Origin: Streptomyces sp. 2114.4
Lineage (GTDB): Bacteria > Actinomycetota > Actinomycetes > Streptomycetales > Streptomycetaceae
Length of the DNA stretch: 64,000 nucleotides
NCBI RefSeq assembly: GCF_900187385.1
Contig: NZ_FYEY01000001.1
Coordinates: 2,356,001 to 2,420,000, forward strand
Direction of reading: 5' to 3'
Part shown: one piece after another, positions 23,569 through 31,880 of the stretch
Layout of the letters: every line of letters begins with the position of its first letter
Position numbering within the stretch: position 1 is the first letter of the stretch
Translations under genes and position numbers: made by a program
The notes under the pieces: generated by a model
Told to the model about the DNA's origin: nothing
Seen by the model: the letters and a program-made list of their open reading frames with translations, nothing else
The model's database searches: none

Positions 23569-24852
23569 CTACAGCGGCAGGACGACCCGCATCACCAGTC
23601 CGCCGCCCTCGCGGGGCCGAGCCGTGATCGTGCCGTCGTGCGCACGCACCACCGAACGCACGATGGACAGCCCCAGCCCGACCCCCTTGTCACTCCCGGT
23701 CCGCTCGGTCCGCAGCCGCCGGAACGGCTCGAAAAGGTTCTCCACCTCATACGCCGGAACCACCGGACCGGTATTGGAGACCACCAGCACCGCACACCCC
23801 GGCTGCGGCTGGACCGTCACCTCCACCCAGCCCTCCTCCGGCACGTTGTAGCGCACCGCGTTCTGCACCAGATTCAGCGCGATCCGCTCCAGCAGCACCC
23901 CGTTACCCTGCACGAACACCTGCTCACGCACCCCCCGCAGCGCCACCCCCTTGGCCTGCGCCTCCTCACGGGTCTGCTCCACCGCCTGCGACGCCACCTC
24001 CGCCACATCCACCGGCTTCTTGTCCACGACCTTGTTCTCACTGCGCGCCAGCAGCAACAACCCCTCCACCAACTGCTCACTGCGCTCATTGGTCGCCAGC
24101 AGCGTCTTGCCCAACTGCGCCAGCTCCGGCGACGCCCCCGGATCCGCCAGCTGCACCTCCAGCAACGTCCGGTTGATCGCCAACGGCGTCCGCAACTCGT
24201 GCGACGCATTCGACACGAACCGCCGCTGCGACTCGAACGCCCGGTCCAGCCGGTCCAGCATCTCGTCAAAGGTGTCCGCAAGCTCCTTCAGCTCGTCATC
24301 AGGACCCCCCAACTCGATCCGCCGGTGCAGATCCGAACCCGCCACCCGCTGAGCCGTCCGCGTAATACGCCCCAACGGCGACAACACCCGCCCCGCCATC
24401 GCATAACCGAAAGCGAACGCCACCACCGTCAAACCCAGCAAAGCCAGCACGGAGCTGTTCAGGAAGGCGTGCAGGGCCTGTGCGCGCTGGTTGCGGAGGC
24501 AGCGGCCGAGCGCCGAGTTGATCTCGTCGAGCGAGGCGACCGACGGCAGATCGGGACAGCTGATGTTGCCCAGCCGGACGTTGCTGCCGAACACCCTGAA
24601 TTCCGGGGTGCCCTCCTTGAGGGTCCTGGCCGCGAGGAAGTAGATGATGACGAGCAGGACGACCCCCGCCATCAGGAACATGCCGCCGTAGAGCAGGGCG
24701 AGCCGTATCCGGATGGTGGGCCGCAGCCACGGTGCCGGACGGTGGTCCGGCGGCCGGGGAGCCCGGGTGGGCTGCGGAGGCGCGGCCACCGGCGGGGGCG
24801 ACGAAGAGGAAGGGGAGGACGGGGACGGCGGGGTGGAGACGGTCACGGTCAT
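23569..24852 (-). CDS. orphan sensor histidine kinase
   Basis: Predicted 427-residue membrane kinase. A Pro/Ser-rich N terminus (residues 1-45) precedes TM1 (LLYGGMFLMAGVVLLVIIYFL), an extracytoplasmic loop of about 65 residues with two Cys (ISCPD and GRCLRN), TM2 (SSVLALLGLTVVAFAFGYAM), a HAMP linker, the phosphoacceptor His in NASHELRTPLA, an N box NLVQNAVRYN and a G box GVGLGLSIV. No response regulator is encoded next to it. From about 24445 down to 23600 codons end strongly in G with TTG and GGG, while the first 140 codons mostly end in C, which suggests a mosaic gene. Confidence 0.9.
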   Translation of the reverse strand: MTVTVSTPPSPSSPSSSSPPPVAAPPQPTRAPRPPDHRPAPWLRPTIRIRLALLYGGMFLMAGVVLLVIIYFLAARTLKEGTPEFRVFGSNVRLGNISCPDLPSVASLDEINSALGRCLRNQRAQALHAFLNSSVLALLGLTVVAFAFGYAMAGRVLSPLGRITRTAQRVAGSDLHRRIELGGPDDELKELADTFDEMLDRLDRAFESQRRFVSNASHELRTPLAINRTLLEVQLADPGASPELAQLGKTLLATNERSEQLVEGLLLLARSENKVVDKKPVDVAEVASQAVEQTREEAQAKGVALRGVREQVFVQGNGVLLERIALNLVQNAVRYNVPEEGWVEVTVQPQPGCAVLVVSNTGPVVPAYEVENLFEPFRRLRTERTGSDKGVGLGLSIVRSVVRAHDGTITARPREGGGLVMRVVLPL

Positions 24853-25016
24853 CAGCCCCGGAGACCCGGTGATGCGGGCACGGCGACCGATACCGGGACG
24901 GGGGTTAGGCGCACTGCTGGTCCTTCCTCAGATCCCGTAAGGCACACGACAGTTGCCCCACAGCACCCATCCTGCCCAAAGGACCCATAAACCGGCAGTA
25001 AGCAACGGATCGGCTC

Positions 25017-25105
25017 GCGGTCCGGCGCCTGACGGTCCGGTGCCTCGCGGTCCGGTGCCTCGCAGTCCGGCGCCTCGCAGTCCGGCGCCTACGGTTCGGC
25101 GCTCC
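25017..25105. repeat. 15-bp tandem repeat, about six copies
   Basis: Units of GCGGTCCGGCGCCTG type repeat in register at 25017, 25032, 25047, 25062 and 25077, with a diverged sixth copy from 25092. Copies differ at one to three positions. The block lies just beyond the ribose operon terminator. Confidence 0.9.
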
Positions 25106-25150
25106 TCCCGGTGGAACGCTTCCCGGACCAGCCTTCCCCCCTACCTGCCC

Positions 25151-25194
25151 GGCCGGCCCCGTCCGGCCGTCCTTCCGGCCGGACGGGGCCGGCC
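25151..25194. terminator. terminator of the ribose operon
   Basis: A perfect 18-bp stem (25151-25168 with 25177-25194) and an 8-nt loop abut the rbsK stop codon at 25195. This is the 3' end of the minus-strand rbs operon and also a barrier for other transcripts. Confidence 0.85.
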
Positions 25195-26136
25195 TCAGCC
25201 CTGCGCCGCCTCGGGCGCCAGCACGTCCAACTCGGCCGGGGTGGGGTAGGACGGCTGGGCGCCCGGCTTGGTGACGGCCGCGGCGCCCACCCGTACGGCG
25301 AAGCGCGCCGCCTCGGGCAGCGAGTCGCCACGGGCCAGGCGGGTGGCGAGGGCGCCCGTGAAGGCGTCGCCGGCACCGGTGGTGTCCACGGCCTTGACCC
25401 GTACGCCCGGGACGTCCGTGGTCCCCGAGGCGTCCAGGACCAGCGCGCCGTCGCCGCCGAGGGTGACCACCACGGAGCGGGCGCCCCGCTCGCGCAGCGC
25501 CTGCGCCCACCCGGCGGGCGTGCCGTCGGCGAGCCCGGAGAGCTGCCGCGCCTCGTGCTCGTTGACCACCAGCGGATCGGCCGCCGCGAGGAGTTCGGGG
25601 ACCAGGGCGGCCGCCTCGGGTGCCGGGGAGGGGTTGAGGACGACGCGGGTGCCGGCCTGCTCGGCGGCCGCGGCGGCGGCACGTACGGATTCCATGGGGA
25701 TCTCCAGCTGGAGGGAGACCACCGAGGCGGCGGCGATGGTGTCCTTCGCCGCCGCCACGTCCTGCGGGGTGAGGGCGGCGTTGGCGCCGGGCGAGACCAC
25801 GATGCTGTTGTCGCCGTCCGGGTCGACGAGGATCATGGCGGTGCCGGTGCGGGCCCCGTCGTCCACGATCACCGGCGTGACATCGGTGCCCGCGTCGCGC
25901 TGGGCGCCGAGCAGCAGTTCGCCGTAGGCATCGCCGCCGACCCGCGCCAGCAGCGCGGTGCGTCCGCCGATCCGGGCCGCGGCGGCCGCCTGGTTGGCGC
26001 CCTTGCCGCCGGCCGACTCGACCAGATCCGTGCCGGTCACGGTCTCGCCCGCGCCGGGCCGGCGCTCGACCCGCACCGTCAGATCCGCGTTGGCCGAGCC
26101 GACCACCAGGACGTCATACATGCGCCGCTCTCCCAT
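25195..26136 (-). CDS. rbsK: ribokinase RbsK
   Basis: Predicted 313-residue cytoplasmic kinase converting imported ribose to ribose 5-phosphate. PfkB-family motifs: GSANADLTVRVERRPGAGET with GGKGANQAAAAARIG at the start, VVNEHEARQL in the middle, and DTTGAGDAFTGAL with the catalytic Asp at about residue 256. The ATG at 26136 has GGAGGAGAG close upstream; the second ATG five codons later is the alternative. Last gene of the rbs operon, 43 bp after rbsB and directly followed by the terminator. Confidence 0.95.
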   Translation of the reverse strand: MGERRMYDVLVVGSANADLTVRVERRPGAGETVTGTDLVESAGGKGANQAAAAARIGGRTALLARVGGDAYGELLLGAQRDAGTDVTPVIVDDGARTGTAMILVDPDGDNSIVVSPGANAALTPQDVAAAKDTIAAASVVSLQLEIPMESVRAAAAAAEQAGTRVVLNPSPAPEAAALVPELLAAADPLVVNEHEARQLSGLADGTPAGWAQALRERGARSVVVTLGGDGALVLDASGTTDVPGVRVKAVDTTGAGDAFTGALATRLARGDSLPEAARFAVRVGAAAVTKPGAQPSYPTPAELDVLAPEAAQG

Positions 26137-26179
26137 TTCTCTCCTCCGTCGTGGCCAGGCGACCCGCCGGGCCGCATTC

Positions 26180-27151
26180 TCAGCCGTCGAACTTCGCGGC
26201 GTTCTCCGCCGTCACCAGCACCACCGGCACTCGGACCGACCGGGGCAGCTTCTCACCGCGGGATGCCTTGAGCGCCCAGTCCACGGCCTGCTTGCCGAGG
26301 AGTTCCGGCTGCTGGGCGACGGTGGCGGTCAGTGTGCCCTTGCGGACCGCCGTGACGCCGTCCGGGGTGCCGTCGAACGCCACCACCTTCACGTCCTTGC
26401 CCGAGCGGCCGCCCAGCGCCTTGGACGCGCCCAGCGCCATCTCGTCGTTGGCGGCGAACACCCCGCCGATGTCGCGGTGCGCCTGCAGCATGTTGGTCAT
26501 CACGTCCATGCCCTTGGTGCGGTCGAAGTCCGCGGGCTGCCGGGCGACGACCTGGATGCCGGGGTATTTCTTGATGCCTTCCTCGAAGCCCTGGCCGCGC
26601 TCGCGGGCGGCCGAGGTGCCGGCCTGGCCCTCCAGGAAGGCCACCTTGCCCTTGCCGCCGAGCGATTCGGCCAGCGTCTTCGCGGCGAGCCGGCCGCCCG
26701 CGACATTGTCGGAGGCGATGGTCGAGCCGACCTTGCCGCCGTTGACGCCGCGGTCGATGGAGATCACCGGCACCTTCGCCCGGTTGGCGACGCCGACGGC
26801 CGGGACGGCGGCGTCCGAGTCGACCGGGTTGATGATGGCCGCCTTGACGTTCTGGCTGGTGAACGTCTCCATCTGGTTGATCTGCTGGGTCGGGTCGTTC
26901 TGCGCGTCGGTGATGTTGAGGTGCAGATGGCGGGCGTCCGCCTCGGCCTGGGCGCCCTTCTTGATGCCGACGAAGAAGGGGTTGTTCATCGTGGACAGCG
27001 CCAGCCCCAGGTCGGTGTTGCCTCCGCGGTCGCAGCCGGTCAGCCCCAGGGCGACGGTCGCGGCCAGCCCGGCCGCCAGCGGCATCCGGAGCCGGGCGGT
27101 CCGGCGCACGGTCATCCCCTCGGTCCTTTCCTCGGTCCTCCGGGCGCTCAT
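26180..27151 (-). CDS. rbsB: ribose ABC transporter substrate-binding lipoprotein RbsB
   Basis: Predicted 323-residue extracytoplasmic binding protein. The signal ends in the lipobox LGLTGC (Cys near residue 40). The periplasmic binding protein 1 fold shows STMNNPFFVGIKKGA, INPVDSDAAVPAV and AANDEMALGASKAL. It delivers ribose to RbsC/RbsA. The start at 27151 overlaps the rbsC stop as ATGA; an ATG 12 codons later (27115) has a better GAGGGG ribosome site and gives a more normal signal length, so either may be used. Confidence 0.92.
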   Translation of the reverse strand: MSARRTEERTEGMTVRRTARLRMPLAAGLAATVALGLTGCDRGGNTDLGLALSTMNNPFFVGIKKGAQAEADARHLHLNITDAQNDPTQQINQMETFTSQNVKAAIINPVDSDAAVPAVGVANRAKVPVISIDRGVNGGKVGSTIASDNVAGGRLAAKTLAESLGGKGKVAFLEGQAGTSAARERGQGFEEGIKKYPGIQVVARQPADFDRTKGMDVMTNMLQAHRDIGGVFAANDEMALGASKALGGRSGKDVKVVAFDGTPDGVTAVRKGTLTATVAQQPELLGKQAVDWALKASRGEKLPRSVRVPVVLVTAENAAKFDG

Positions 27152-28155
27152 CGCGCGCTCCGGCGGCGCAGCGTGTCCAGGAGCACCGCCAGCGCGATGA
27201 CCAGGCCGGTGGCCACCTGCTGCCAGAACGCCGACACGCTCAGCAGGTTGAGGCCGTTGCGCAGGACGGCGAGGATCAGCGCGCCGATGAGGGTGCCGGA
27301 GGCCTTGCCGGAGCCGCCGGAGAGGCTGGCCCCGCCGATGACGACGGCGGCGATCGCGTCCAGCTCGTAGCCGGTGGCGGCCTGCGGCTGGGCGGAGGTG
27401 AGCCGGGCCGCGAGCACGATGCCGGCGACCGCGGCGAACAGCCCGGACAGCGCGTAGATGACGAGCTTGCGGCGCTTGACGTGGATGCCGGAGAGCCGGG
27501 CCGCCTCCTCGTTGCCGCCGATCGCGAACATCGCCCGGCCGGTGTACGTACGGGCCAGGACCAGCGCGGCGATCAGCCCCATGGCGATCATGACGAGGAC
27601 GGGCACCGGCAGCCAGCCGCCGAGGGTGTCACCGAGCGCGCCGACCGCGCCGGGGAAGGCGATCGGCGTGCCGCCGGAGATGACCAGGGCCAGACCTCGG
27701 CCGACCGAGAGCATCGCCAGCGTGGCGATGAAGGCGGGCAGTTTGCCGTAGGCGACCAGCGCGCCGGAGACCAGACCGGCCCCCGCGCCGACCGCCAGGC
27801 CGAGCAGGACCGCCGTCCAGACGGGCAGGCCCTCGTTGGTGGCCGCCCAGGCGACGACGGTGGCGGAGAGACCGGCGACCGAGCCGACGGAGAGGTCGAT
27901 ACCGGCCGAGACGATCACGAAGGTGACGCCGAAGGCGAGGATCGCGGTGACCGACGCCTGGACGCCGACGTTGAGGAGGTTCTGGCCGTTGAGGAAGTCC
28001 CTGGACAGCACCGCCATCACCACGACCAGGGCGATCAGTCCGCCGAGCGGGCCGTTTCTGAGCACCGCCCGGGAGAACCACGCTCCCGCGCCGTCGCGGT
28101 CCGGTGCCCGCCCCACCGCCTCGGCGGCGGCTCCCGTCTTCACCTCAGTGGACAT
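27148..28155 (-). CDS. rbsC: ribose ABC transporter permease RbsC
   Basis: Predicted 335-residue inner-membrane permease with about ten hydrophobic segments. Family sequence SAGIDLSVGSVAGLSA, then GKLPAFIATLAMLSVGRGLALVISGG, and the C-terminal DAIAAVVIGGASLSGGSG identify a BPD_transp_2 sugar permease. It overlaps the rbsA stop by 11 bp and its own stop overlaps the rbsB start, so the three are translationally coupled. Confidence 0.95.
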   Translation of the reverse strand: MSTEVKTGAAAEAVGRAPDRDGAGAWFSRAVLRNGPLGGLIALVVVMAVLSRDFLNGQNLLNVGVQASVTAILAFGVTFVIVSAGIDLSVGSVAGLSATVVAWAATNEGLPVWTAVLLGLAVGAGAGLVSGALVAYGKLPAFIATLAMLSVGRGLALVISGGTPIAFPGAVGALGDTLGGWLPVPVLVMIAMGLIAALVLARTYTGRAMFAIGGNEEAARLSGIHVKRRKLVIYALSGLFAAVAGIVLAARLTSAQPQAATGYELDAIAAVVIGGASLSGGSGKASGTLIGALILAVLRNGLNLLSVSAFWQQVATGLVIALAVLLDTLRRRSAR

Positions 28156-29740
28156 CGGAGCCCTCCATCGCGCTCTCGTCGTTGTGCTCGGTGCTCGTGC
28201 TCGTGCCGTGCGGGGACTGGAGCGCCAGCTCCATCACGGCGTCCTGGGTGGCCTCGTCGGCCGACAGCTCTCCGGCCAGCCGGCCCTGCGACATCACCAG
28301 CACCCGGTCGCTCATGCCGAGCACCTCGGGCAGATCGCTGGAGATCATCAGCACCGCGCGGCCGGACGCGGTCAGTTCGTTGATGAGCTGGTAGATCTCG
28401 ACCTTGGCTCCGACGTCGATTCCGCGCGTCGGCTCGTCGAGGATCAGCAGCCGGGTGTCCGCCAGCAGCCACTTGCCGATGACGATCTTCTGCTGGTTGC
28501 CGCCGGAGAGGGTGCGGGCGCTCTGTCCCAGCCCGCTCATCCGGACCTTCAACTGCCCGGCGACGGTGGCCGCTTCGCGCCGCTGCGCACCCCGGTCCAC
28601 CAGCCCGCCGCGGGTGTCGCGGTCGAGGCGGGCGAGGGTGAGGTTGTCCTGGAGGGAGGCGTCCATGACCAGGCCCTGGCCCTTGCGGTCCTCCGGTACG
28701 AGGCCGAGCCCGGCGCGCATGGCGGCACGGACGTCGCCGCGGGCCAGCTCCTTGCCGTCGATCTCGACCGTCCCCGCGTCGTAGCGGTCCACGCCGAAGA
28801 TCGCCCGGACCACCTCGGTGCGGCCCGCGCCGACCAGCCCCGCGAGGCCCACGACCTCACCGGCCCGCACCTCGAAGCCGATGTCCTCGAAGACCGGTCC
28901 GGCCACCGTGCCGTTGCGGGTCAGACCGCGGACGCGCAGCAGAGGCGCGCCCGGCTCCTCGGGCCGCTGCCGCGGATACTGCTCGGCGATGTCCCGGCCC
29001 ACCATGAGGCGGATCAGCTCGTCCTCGTTTGTCGAGGCCGGCACCTCCTCGACGGAGCGGCCGTCGCGCAGGACGGTGACCCGGTCGCCGAGTGCGCCGA
29101 TCTCGTCCAGGTGGTGGGTGATGAAGATGATGCCGACGCCCGAGTCGCGCAGCTCGCGGACGATCGCGAAGAGGGTTTCGACCTCCTCGGAGGTCAGGAC
29201 CGCGGTCGGCTCGTCCATGATCAGGACGCGCGCCTCCAGGCTGAGGGCCTTGGCGATCTCGACCATCTGGAGGCGGGCGATGCCGAGTTCGGCGACCGGG
29301 GTGTTCGGGGAGACGTCGAGCCGTACGCGCCGCAGCAGCTCGGCGGCCCGTGCCCGCATCGTCTTCCGGTCGACCAGGCCGAGCGCGGTGCGCGGCTGGC
29401 GGCCCAGGAAGATGTTCTCGGCGACGGTCAGCCCGGGGACGAGGTTGAACTCCTGGTAGATGGTGGCGATGCCGTGCCGTTCGGCGTCCTGCGCCGAGCG
29501 GATGGTGACCTCGTCGCCGTCCACGAGGATGCGGCCCTCGTCGGGGCGGTGGGCGCCGGAGAGCATCTTGATGAGGGTGCTCTTGCCCGCTCCGTTCTCG
29601 CCGAGCAGGACATGCACCTCACCGGTACGCAGGGTCAGGTCCACGCCGTCCAGCGCGCGGACGCCCGGGAACGACTTCGTCACCCCCTCCACGCGCAGCA
29701 GTTCGCGGCCGCCCGGTTCGTCGTCGTTGACGCCGGTCAT
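28145..29740 (-). CDS. rbsA: ribose ABC transporter ATPase RbsA
   Basis: Predicted 531-residue tandem ATPase driving ribose import at the membrane. First domain: Walker A GENGAGKST and Walker B VLIMDEPTAVL. Second domain: degenerate Walker A GLVGAGRTEV, signature LSGGNQQKIVIGKWL and Walker B LLILDEPTRGI. Such asymmetry is usual for sugar RbsA proteins. ATG 29740 is chosen because GAGAGGGG lies about 8 bp upstream; the longer frame to 30025 overlaps the LacI gene. First structural gene of the operon, 110 bp downstream of the LacI regulator, with a hairpin between them. Confidence 0.95.
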   Translation of the reverse strand: MTGVNDDEPGGRELLRVEGVTKSFPGVRALDGVDLTLRTGEVHVLLGENGAGKSTLIKMLSGAHRPDEGRILVDGDEVTIRSAQDAERHGIATIYQEFNLVPGLTVAENIFLGRQPRTALGLVDRKTMRARAAELLRRVRLDVSPNTPVAELGIARLQMVEIAKALSLEARVLIMDEPTAVLTSEEVETLFAIVRELRDSGVGIIFITHHLDEIGALGDRVTVLRDGRSVEEVPASTNEDELIRLMVGRDIAEQYPRQRPEEPGAPLLRVRGLTRNGTVAGPVFEDIGFEVRAGEVVGLAGLVGAGRTEVVRAIFGVDRYDAGTVEIDGKELARGDVRAAMRAGLGLVPEDRKGQGLVMDASLQDNLTLARLDRDTRGGLVDRGAQRREAATVAGQLKVRMSGLGQSARTLSGGNQQKIVIGKWLLADTRLLILDEPTRGIDVGAKVEIYQLINELTASGRAVLMISSDLPEVLGMSDRVLVMSQGRLAGELSADEATQDAVMELALQSPHGTSTSTEHNDESAMEGSDVH

Positions 29741-29790
29741 GCGCTGCCCCTCTCTTCCTCGGGTGGGTGGTGCGGTGACTGACTTAGGTG

Positions 29791-29846
29791 GCCCGCCCGG
29801 CCGGGGGAGCCGGGACCGGGGTGCCGGTCCCGGGCGCCGGGCGGGC
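29791..29846. terminator. two-tier hairpin between the LacI gene and rbsA
   Basis: Outer arms GCCCGCCCGGC (29791-29801) and GCCGGGCGGGC (29836-29846) enclose inner arms CGGGACCGG (29811-29819) and CCGGTCCCG (29824-29832). It starts 4 bp after the LacI stop and ends about 50 bp before rbsA, so it could attenuate readthrough or protect the downstream mRNA. Confidence 0.7.
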
Positions 29847-29850
29847 CTGC

Positions 29851-30852
29851 TCAGGGGGCGGGCGCCTCGCCGCAGGAGCGGCGGGTGACCAGCCGGGCGG
29901 GCAGCAGCACCGAGTCGGCGTGCCGCCCCTCGATGCGCTCCAGCAGGGTGTGGACGGCGGCGCGCCCGAGTCCGCGGGTGGGCTGGGCGATGGCGGTCAG
30001 CGGCGGATCGGTGTGGGTGAACCACGGCACGTCGTCATAGACCACCAGCGCCACGTCGTCGGGGACCCGCAGGCCGCGGGCGCGGAGTTCGTCCATCGCG
30101 CCCAGCGCCATCAGGTTGTCGGTGGCCAGCACCGCGTCCGGCGGTTCGGGGAGGTCGAGGAAGGCGCTCATCACCTGCCGGCCGCCGGTGTGCTGGAGGT
30201 CGGGGGTGGCGCCGACCCGCTCGTCGGGCAGGGTGAGGCCGTATCCGGCCAGCGCCGTACGGAAGAGGGCGAGGCGCTCGTCACCGGTCGGGGTGCCGGC
30301 CGGGGCGACGATGATCGCCGGGCGGCGGCGGCCGAGGGCGGCGAGATGGGCGGCGAGCTCGGTGAGGGCGGCGCGGCCGTCGGCGCGTACGCAGGGGGCG
30401 TCGATGCCGGGCACGGCGCGGTCCAGCAGGACCAGCGGGGTGCCGGAGGCGACGACCTCGCGGAGCATCGCCGAGCCGGTGCCGGCCGAGCTGACCAGCA
30501 GGCCGTCGATCCGGCGGTCGAGCAGGGTGCGGATGTAGTCGTCCTGCTGCGCGGGGCGCTCGCCGGCGTTGCCGATCACCAGGCTGTAGCCGAGGCTGCG
30601 GGCCTCGTCCTCGACGGCGTCGGCCAGCTCGGTGAAGAAGGGGTTGGTGAGGTCGCTGATGATCAGGCCGAGCGCGCCGGTCCGTGCGGTGCGCAGCGCG
30701 CGGGCGACGTTGTTGGGGCGGTAGCCCAGCTCCTGTACGGCGGCGAGCACCCGCTCACGGGTCTCCGCGACCGGGCTGTGCCCGTTGAGGACCCGGGAGA
30801 CCGTGGCGACGGAGACCCCTGCCCGTTCTGCCACATCCTTGATGTTCGCCAT
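29851..30852 (-). CDS. rbsR: LacI-family repressor of the ribose operon
   Basis: Predicted 333-residue repressor. N-terminal HTH NIKDVAERAGVSVATVSRVLNG is followed by the hinge GYRPNNVARALRT and a sugar-binding domain with LIISDLTNPFFTEL. It is the first gene on the minus strand ahead of rbsA-rbsC-rbsB-rbsK. The repressor probably binds the twin sites at 30917-30966 in its own promoter region and releases on ribose or a ribose phosphate; the inducer is inferred from the operon content. Confidence 0.88.
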   Translation of the reverse strand: MANIKDVAERAGVSVATVSRVLNGHSPVAETRERVLAAVQELGYRPNNVARALRTARTGALGLIISDLTNPFFTELADAVEDEARSLGYSLVIGNAGERPAQQDDYIRTLLDRRIDGLLVSSAGTGSAMLREVVASGTPLVLLDRAVPGIDAPCVRADGRAALTELAAHLAALGRRRPAIIVAPAGTPTGDERLALFRTALAGYGLTLPDERVGATPDLQHTGGRQVMSAFLDLPEPPDAVLATDNLMALGAMDELRARGLRVPDDVALVVYDDVPWFTHTDPPLTAIAQPTRGLGRAAVHTLLERIEGRHADSVLLPARLVTRRSCGEAPAP

Positions 30853-30916
30853 GGCGCCGTTGCCGTTCTGTCCGTGCGAGCGCTTCCGGTGCGGGGAGCG
30901 GCTTCGCGTGATCGAT

Positions 30917-30966
30917 GTGTAATCGATTTCGTGAGGGATTCGCGGGGGCTACGAAATCGATTACAC
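30917..30966. promoter_or_regulatory. twin LacI-type operators of the ribose operon
   Basis: GTGTAATCGATTTCGT (30917-30932) and its exact reverse complement ACGAAATCGATTACAC (30951-30966) lie 18 bp apart. Each contains the palindromic core AATCGATT, which fits LacI-family binding. They lie 65-115 bp upstream of the repressor start. Confidence 0.85.
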
Positions 30967-31040
30967 GGGGCGTGCGTCAAGACGGCGTGAATGTTGGCTG
31001 CGTCACATCACGCGGAACGTCGTCGTCACGTAGTCGCCAA

Positions 31041-31070
31041 CACGTCGTACGTCATCACGTCGTACGTCAC
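31041..31070. repeat. 15-bp direct repeat
   Basis: CACGTCGTACGTCAT (31041-31055) is followed directly by CACGTCGTACGTCAC (31056-31070); the repeats contain the near-palindrome ACGTCGTACGT. It may be an extra regulatory site upstream of the rbs operon, or only a slipped-strand duplication. Confidence 0.75.
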
Positions 31071-31194
31071 GCCATGCGTCAACTCGCAGGACGGGAGGGC
31101 GCGGGGCCTGTCGAGCCCGGGCACTCCCCCGTTGGCCGTCCCGCCTCGACGGCGGACACCGGCCGTGTCCGGACCCACGGGGCCCCGCCGGCGA

Positions 31195-31320
31195 TTACCG
31201 GGCGAACTGCCCCACACACGCGACGATCGCCACCAGCAGACCCAGCACCCCGATGACCACCTGCCATCTGTCAGACGGCGCCCACCGGTCGCTCTGCTGC
31301 TCCGTGTCCTGATCGTCCAT
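31195..31320 (-). CDS. 41-residue single-pass membrane peptide
   Basis: A short frame encodes an acidic N terminus (MDDQDTEQQSDRW) followed by a clear membrane helix (VVIGVLGLLVAIVACVG) and QFAR. The ATG at 31320 is preceded at 3-9 bp by GGAGGAG, a near-perfect ribosome site. The longer frame to 31725 is an Arg/Pro/Ala-rich artefact without a ribosome site. Function unknown. It lies alone between the rbs promoter region and a terminator for the oxidoreductase. Confidence 0.7.
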   Translation of the reverse strand: MDDQDTEQQSDRWAPSDRWQVVIGVLGLLVAIVACVGQFAR

Positions 31321-31667
31321 CGCTCCTCCTCGCTCCTCCGGACAGGCCCCGGAGGCCAGGGCCCCCGCCGGCCGGCCGCCGACGGAGCTGTGGGGAGGAA
31401 CGTGGTGAAGCCCCGCCAGAATAGCGCGAGTTGACGCCGCGTCGGCGGGGAACCGGCGGACGCACCACGCACCAGGGGCCGCACCCCGTTCACGGGATGC
31501 GGCCCCTGGCCTTCCTTGCTTCCCCGGCTCACTTTTCCGGTACCGCGGCCTTCGGCGCTCGCGGCGTTCGGCGACCTTCGGCGCCCTCGCCCCCGGCGCC
31601 CTCGCCCCCGGCGCCCGCGGCCTCCGGTGCCCTCGCTCTGCGACGCCGCGGCCTCCGGCGCCGGGTG
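31321..31667. other. 347-bp gap with terminator and GC repeats
   Basis: No gene is supported. It contains the leader of the 41-residue peptide, the hairpin at 31472-31509, and a stretch at 31552-31668 where GGCGCCCTCGCCCCC-like units recur two to three times just beyond the ohr remnant. Confidence 0.6.
31472..31509 (-). terminator. terminator hairpin downstream of the oxidoreductase/ohr remnant
   Basis: A 17-bp stem with one G:T pair (31472-31488 with 31493-31509) closes on the loop TTCA. It follows the minus-strand transcript coming from 32900 and precedes the small membrane peptide. Confidence 0.7.
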
Positions 31668-31880
31668 TCAGACGACGGTCAGCGTGACCTCGATGTTGCC
31701 GCGGGTGGCGTGGGAGTACGGGCACACCTGGTGCGCCTTCTCCACGAGGTCGCGGGCGGTGACCGCGTCGACGTTCGGGATCGCGGCGGAGATCTCGACC
31801 GTGAGGCCGAAGCCGCCGTCCGGGATCTTGCCGATGCCGACCTTGGCGGTCACCCGGGAGCCGGAGACGTCGAGCCGTCG
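31668..31880 (-). pseudogene. ohr: 3' remnant of an organic hydroperoxide resistance gene (ohr)
   Basis: About 70 codons match the C-terminal half of Ohr/OsmC proteins: RLDVSGSRVTAKVGIGKIPD, then the conserved VCPYSHATRGNIEVTLTV with the second active-site Cys. The N-terminal half, carrying the peroxidatic Cys and catalytic Arg, is missing. The remnant begins directly after, and in the same frame as, the TGA of the upstream oxidoreductase gene, so a deletion fused the two. With no start or ribosome site of its own it is almost certainly non-functional. Confidence 0.85.

Larger units (their letters stand above)
24853..25194. other. 342-bp gap with repeats and rbs operon terminator
   Basis: No gene is supported. 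From the kinase side it holds about 150 bp of unremarkable sequence, then a 15-bp tandem repeat at 25017-25105 and the operon-terminal hairpin at 25151-25194. No response regulator or small ORF with a ribosome site is seen. Confidence 0.6.
30853..31194. other. 342-bp regulatory gap upstream of the rbs operon
   Basis: No gene is seen. The gap holds the twin LacI-type operators (30917-30966), a possible -35 TTGACG on the minus strand (30980-30975) directly beyond them, a short palindrome-like AGCGCT (30879-30884) near the start codon, and a 15-bp direct repeat at 31041-31070. Confidence 0.6.

Noticed and set aside
23569..25194. A two-component system with adjacent response regulator
   Set aside because: No receiver domain is encoded within 1 kb on either side of the kinase.
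31195..31725. 176-residue frame containing the 41-residue membrane peptide
   Set aside because: Its first 135 residues are low-complexity Arg/Pro/Ala; the ribosome site precedes only the internal ATG at 31320.
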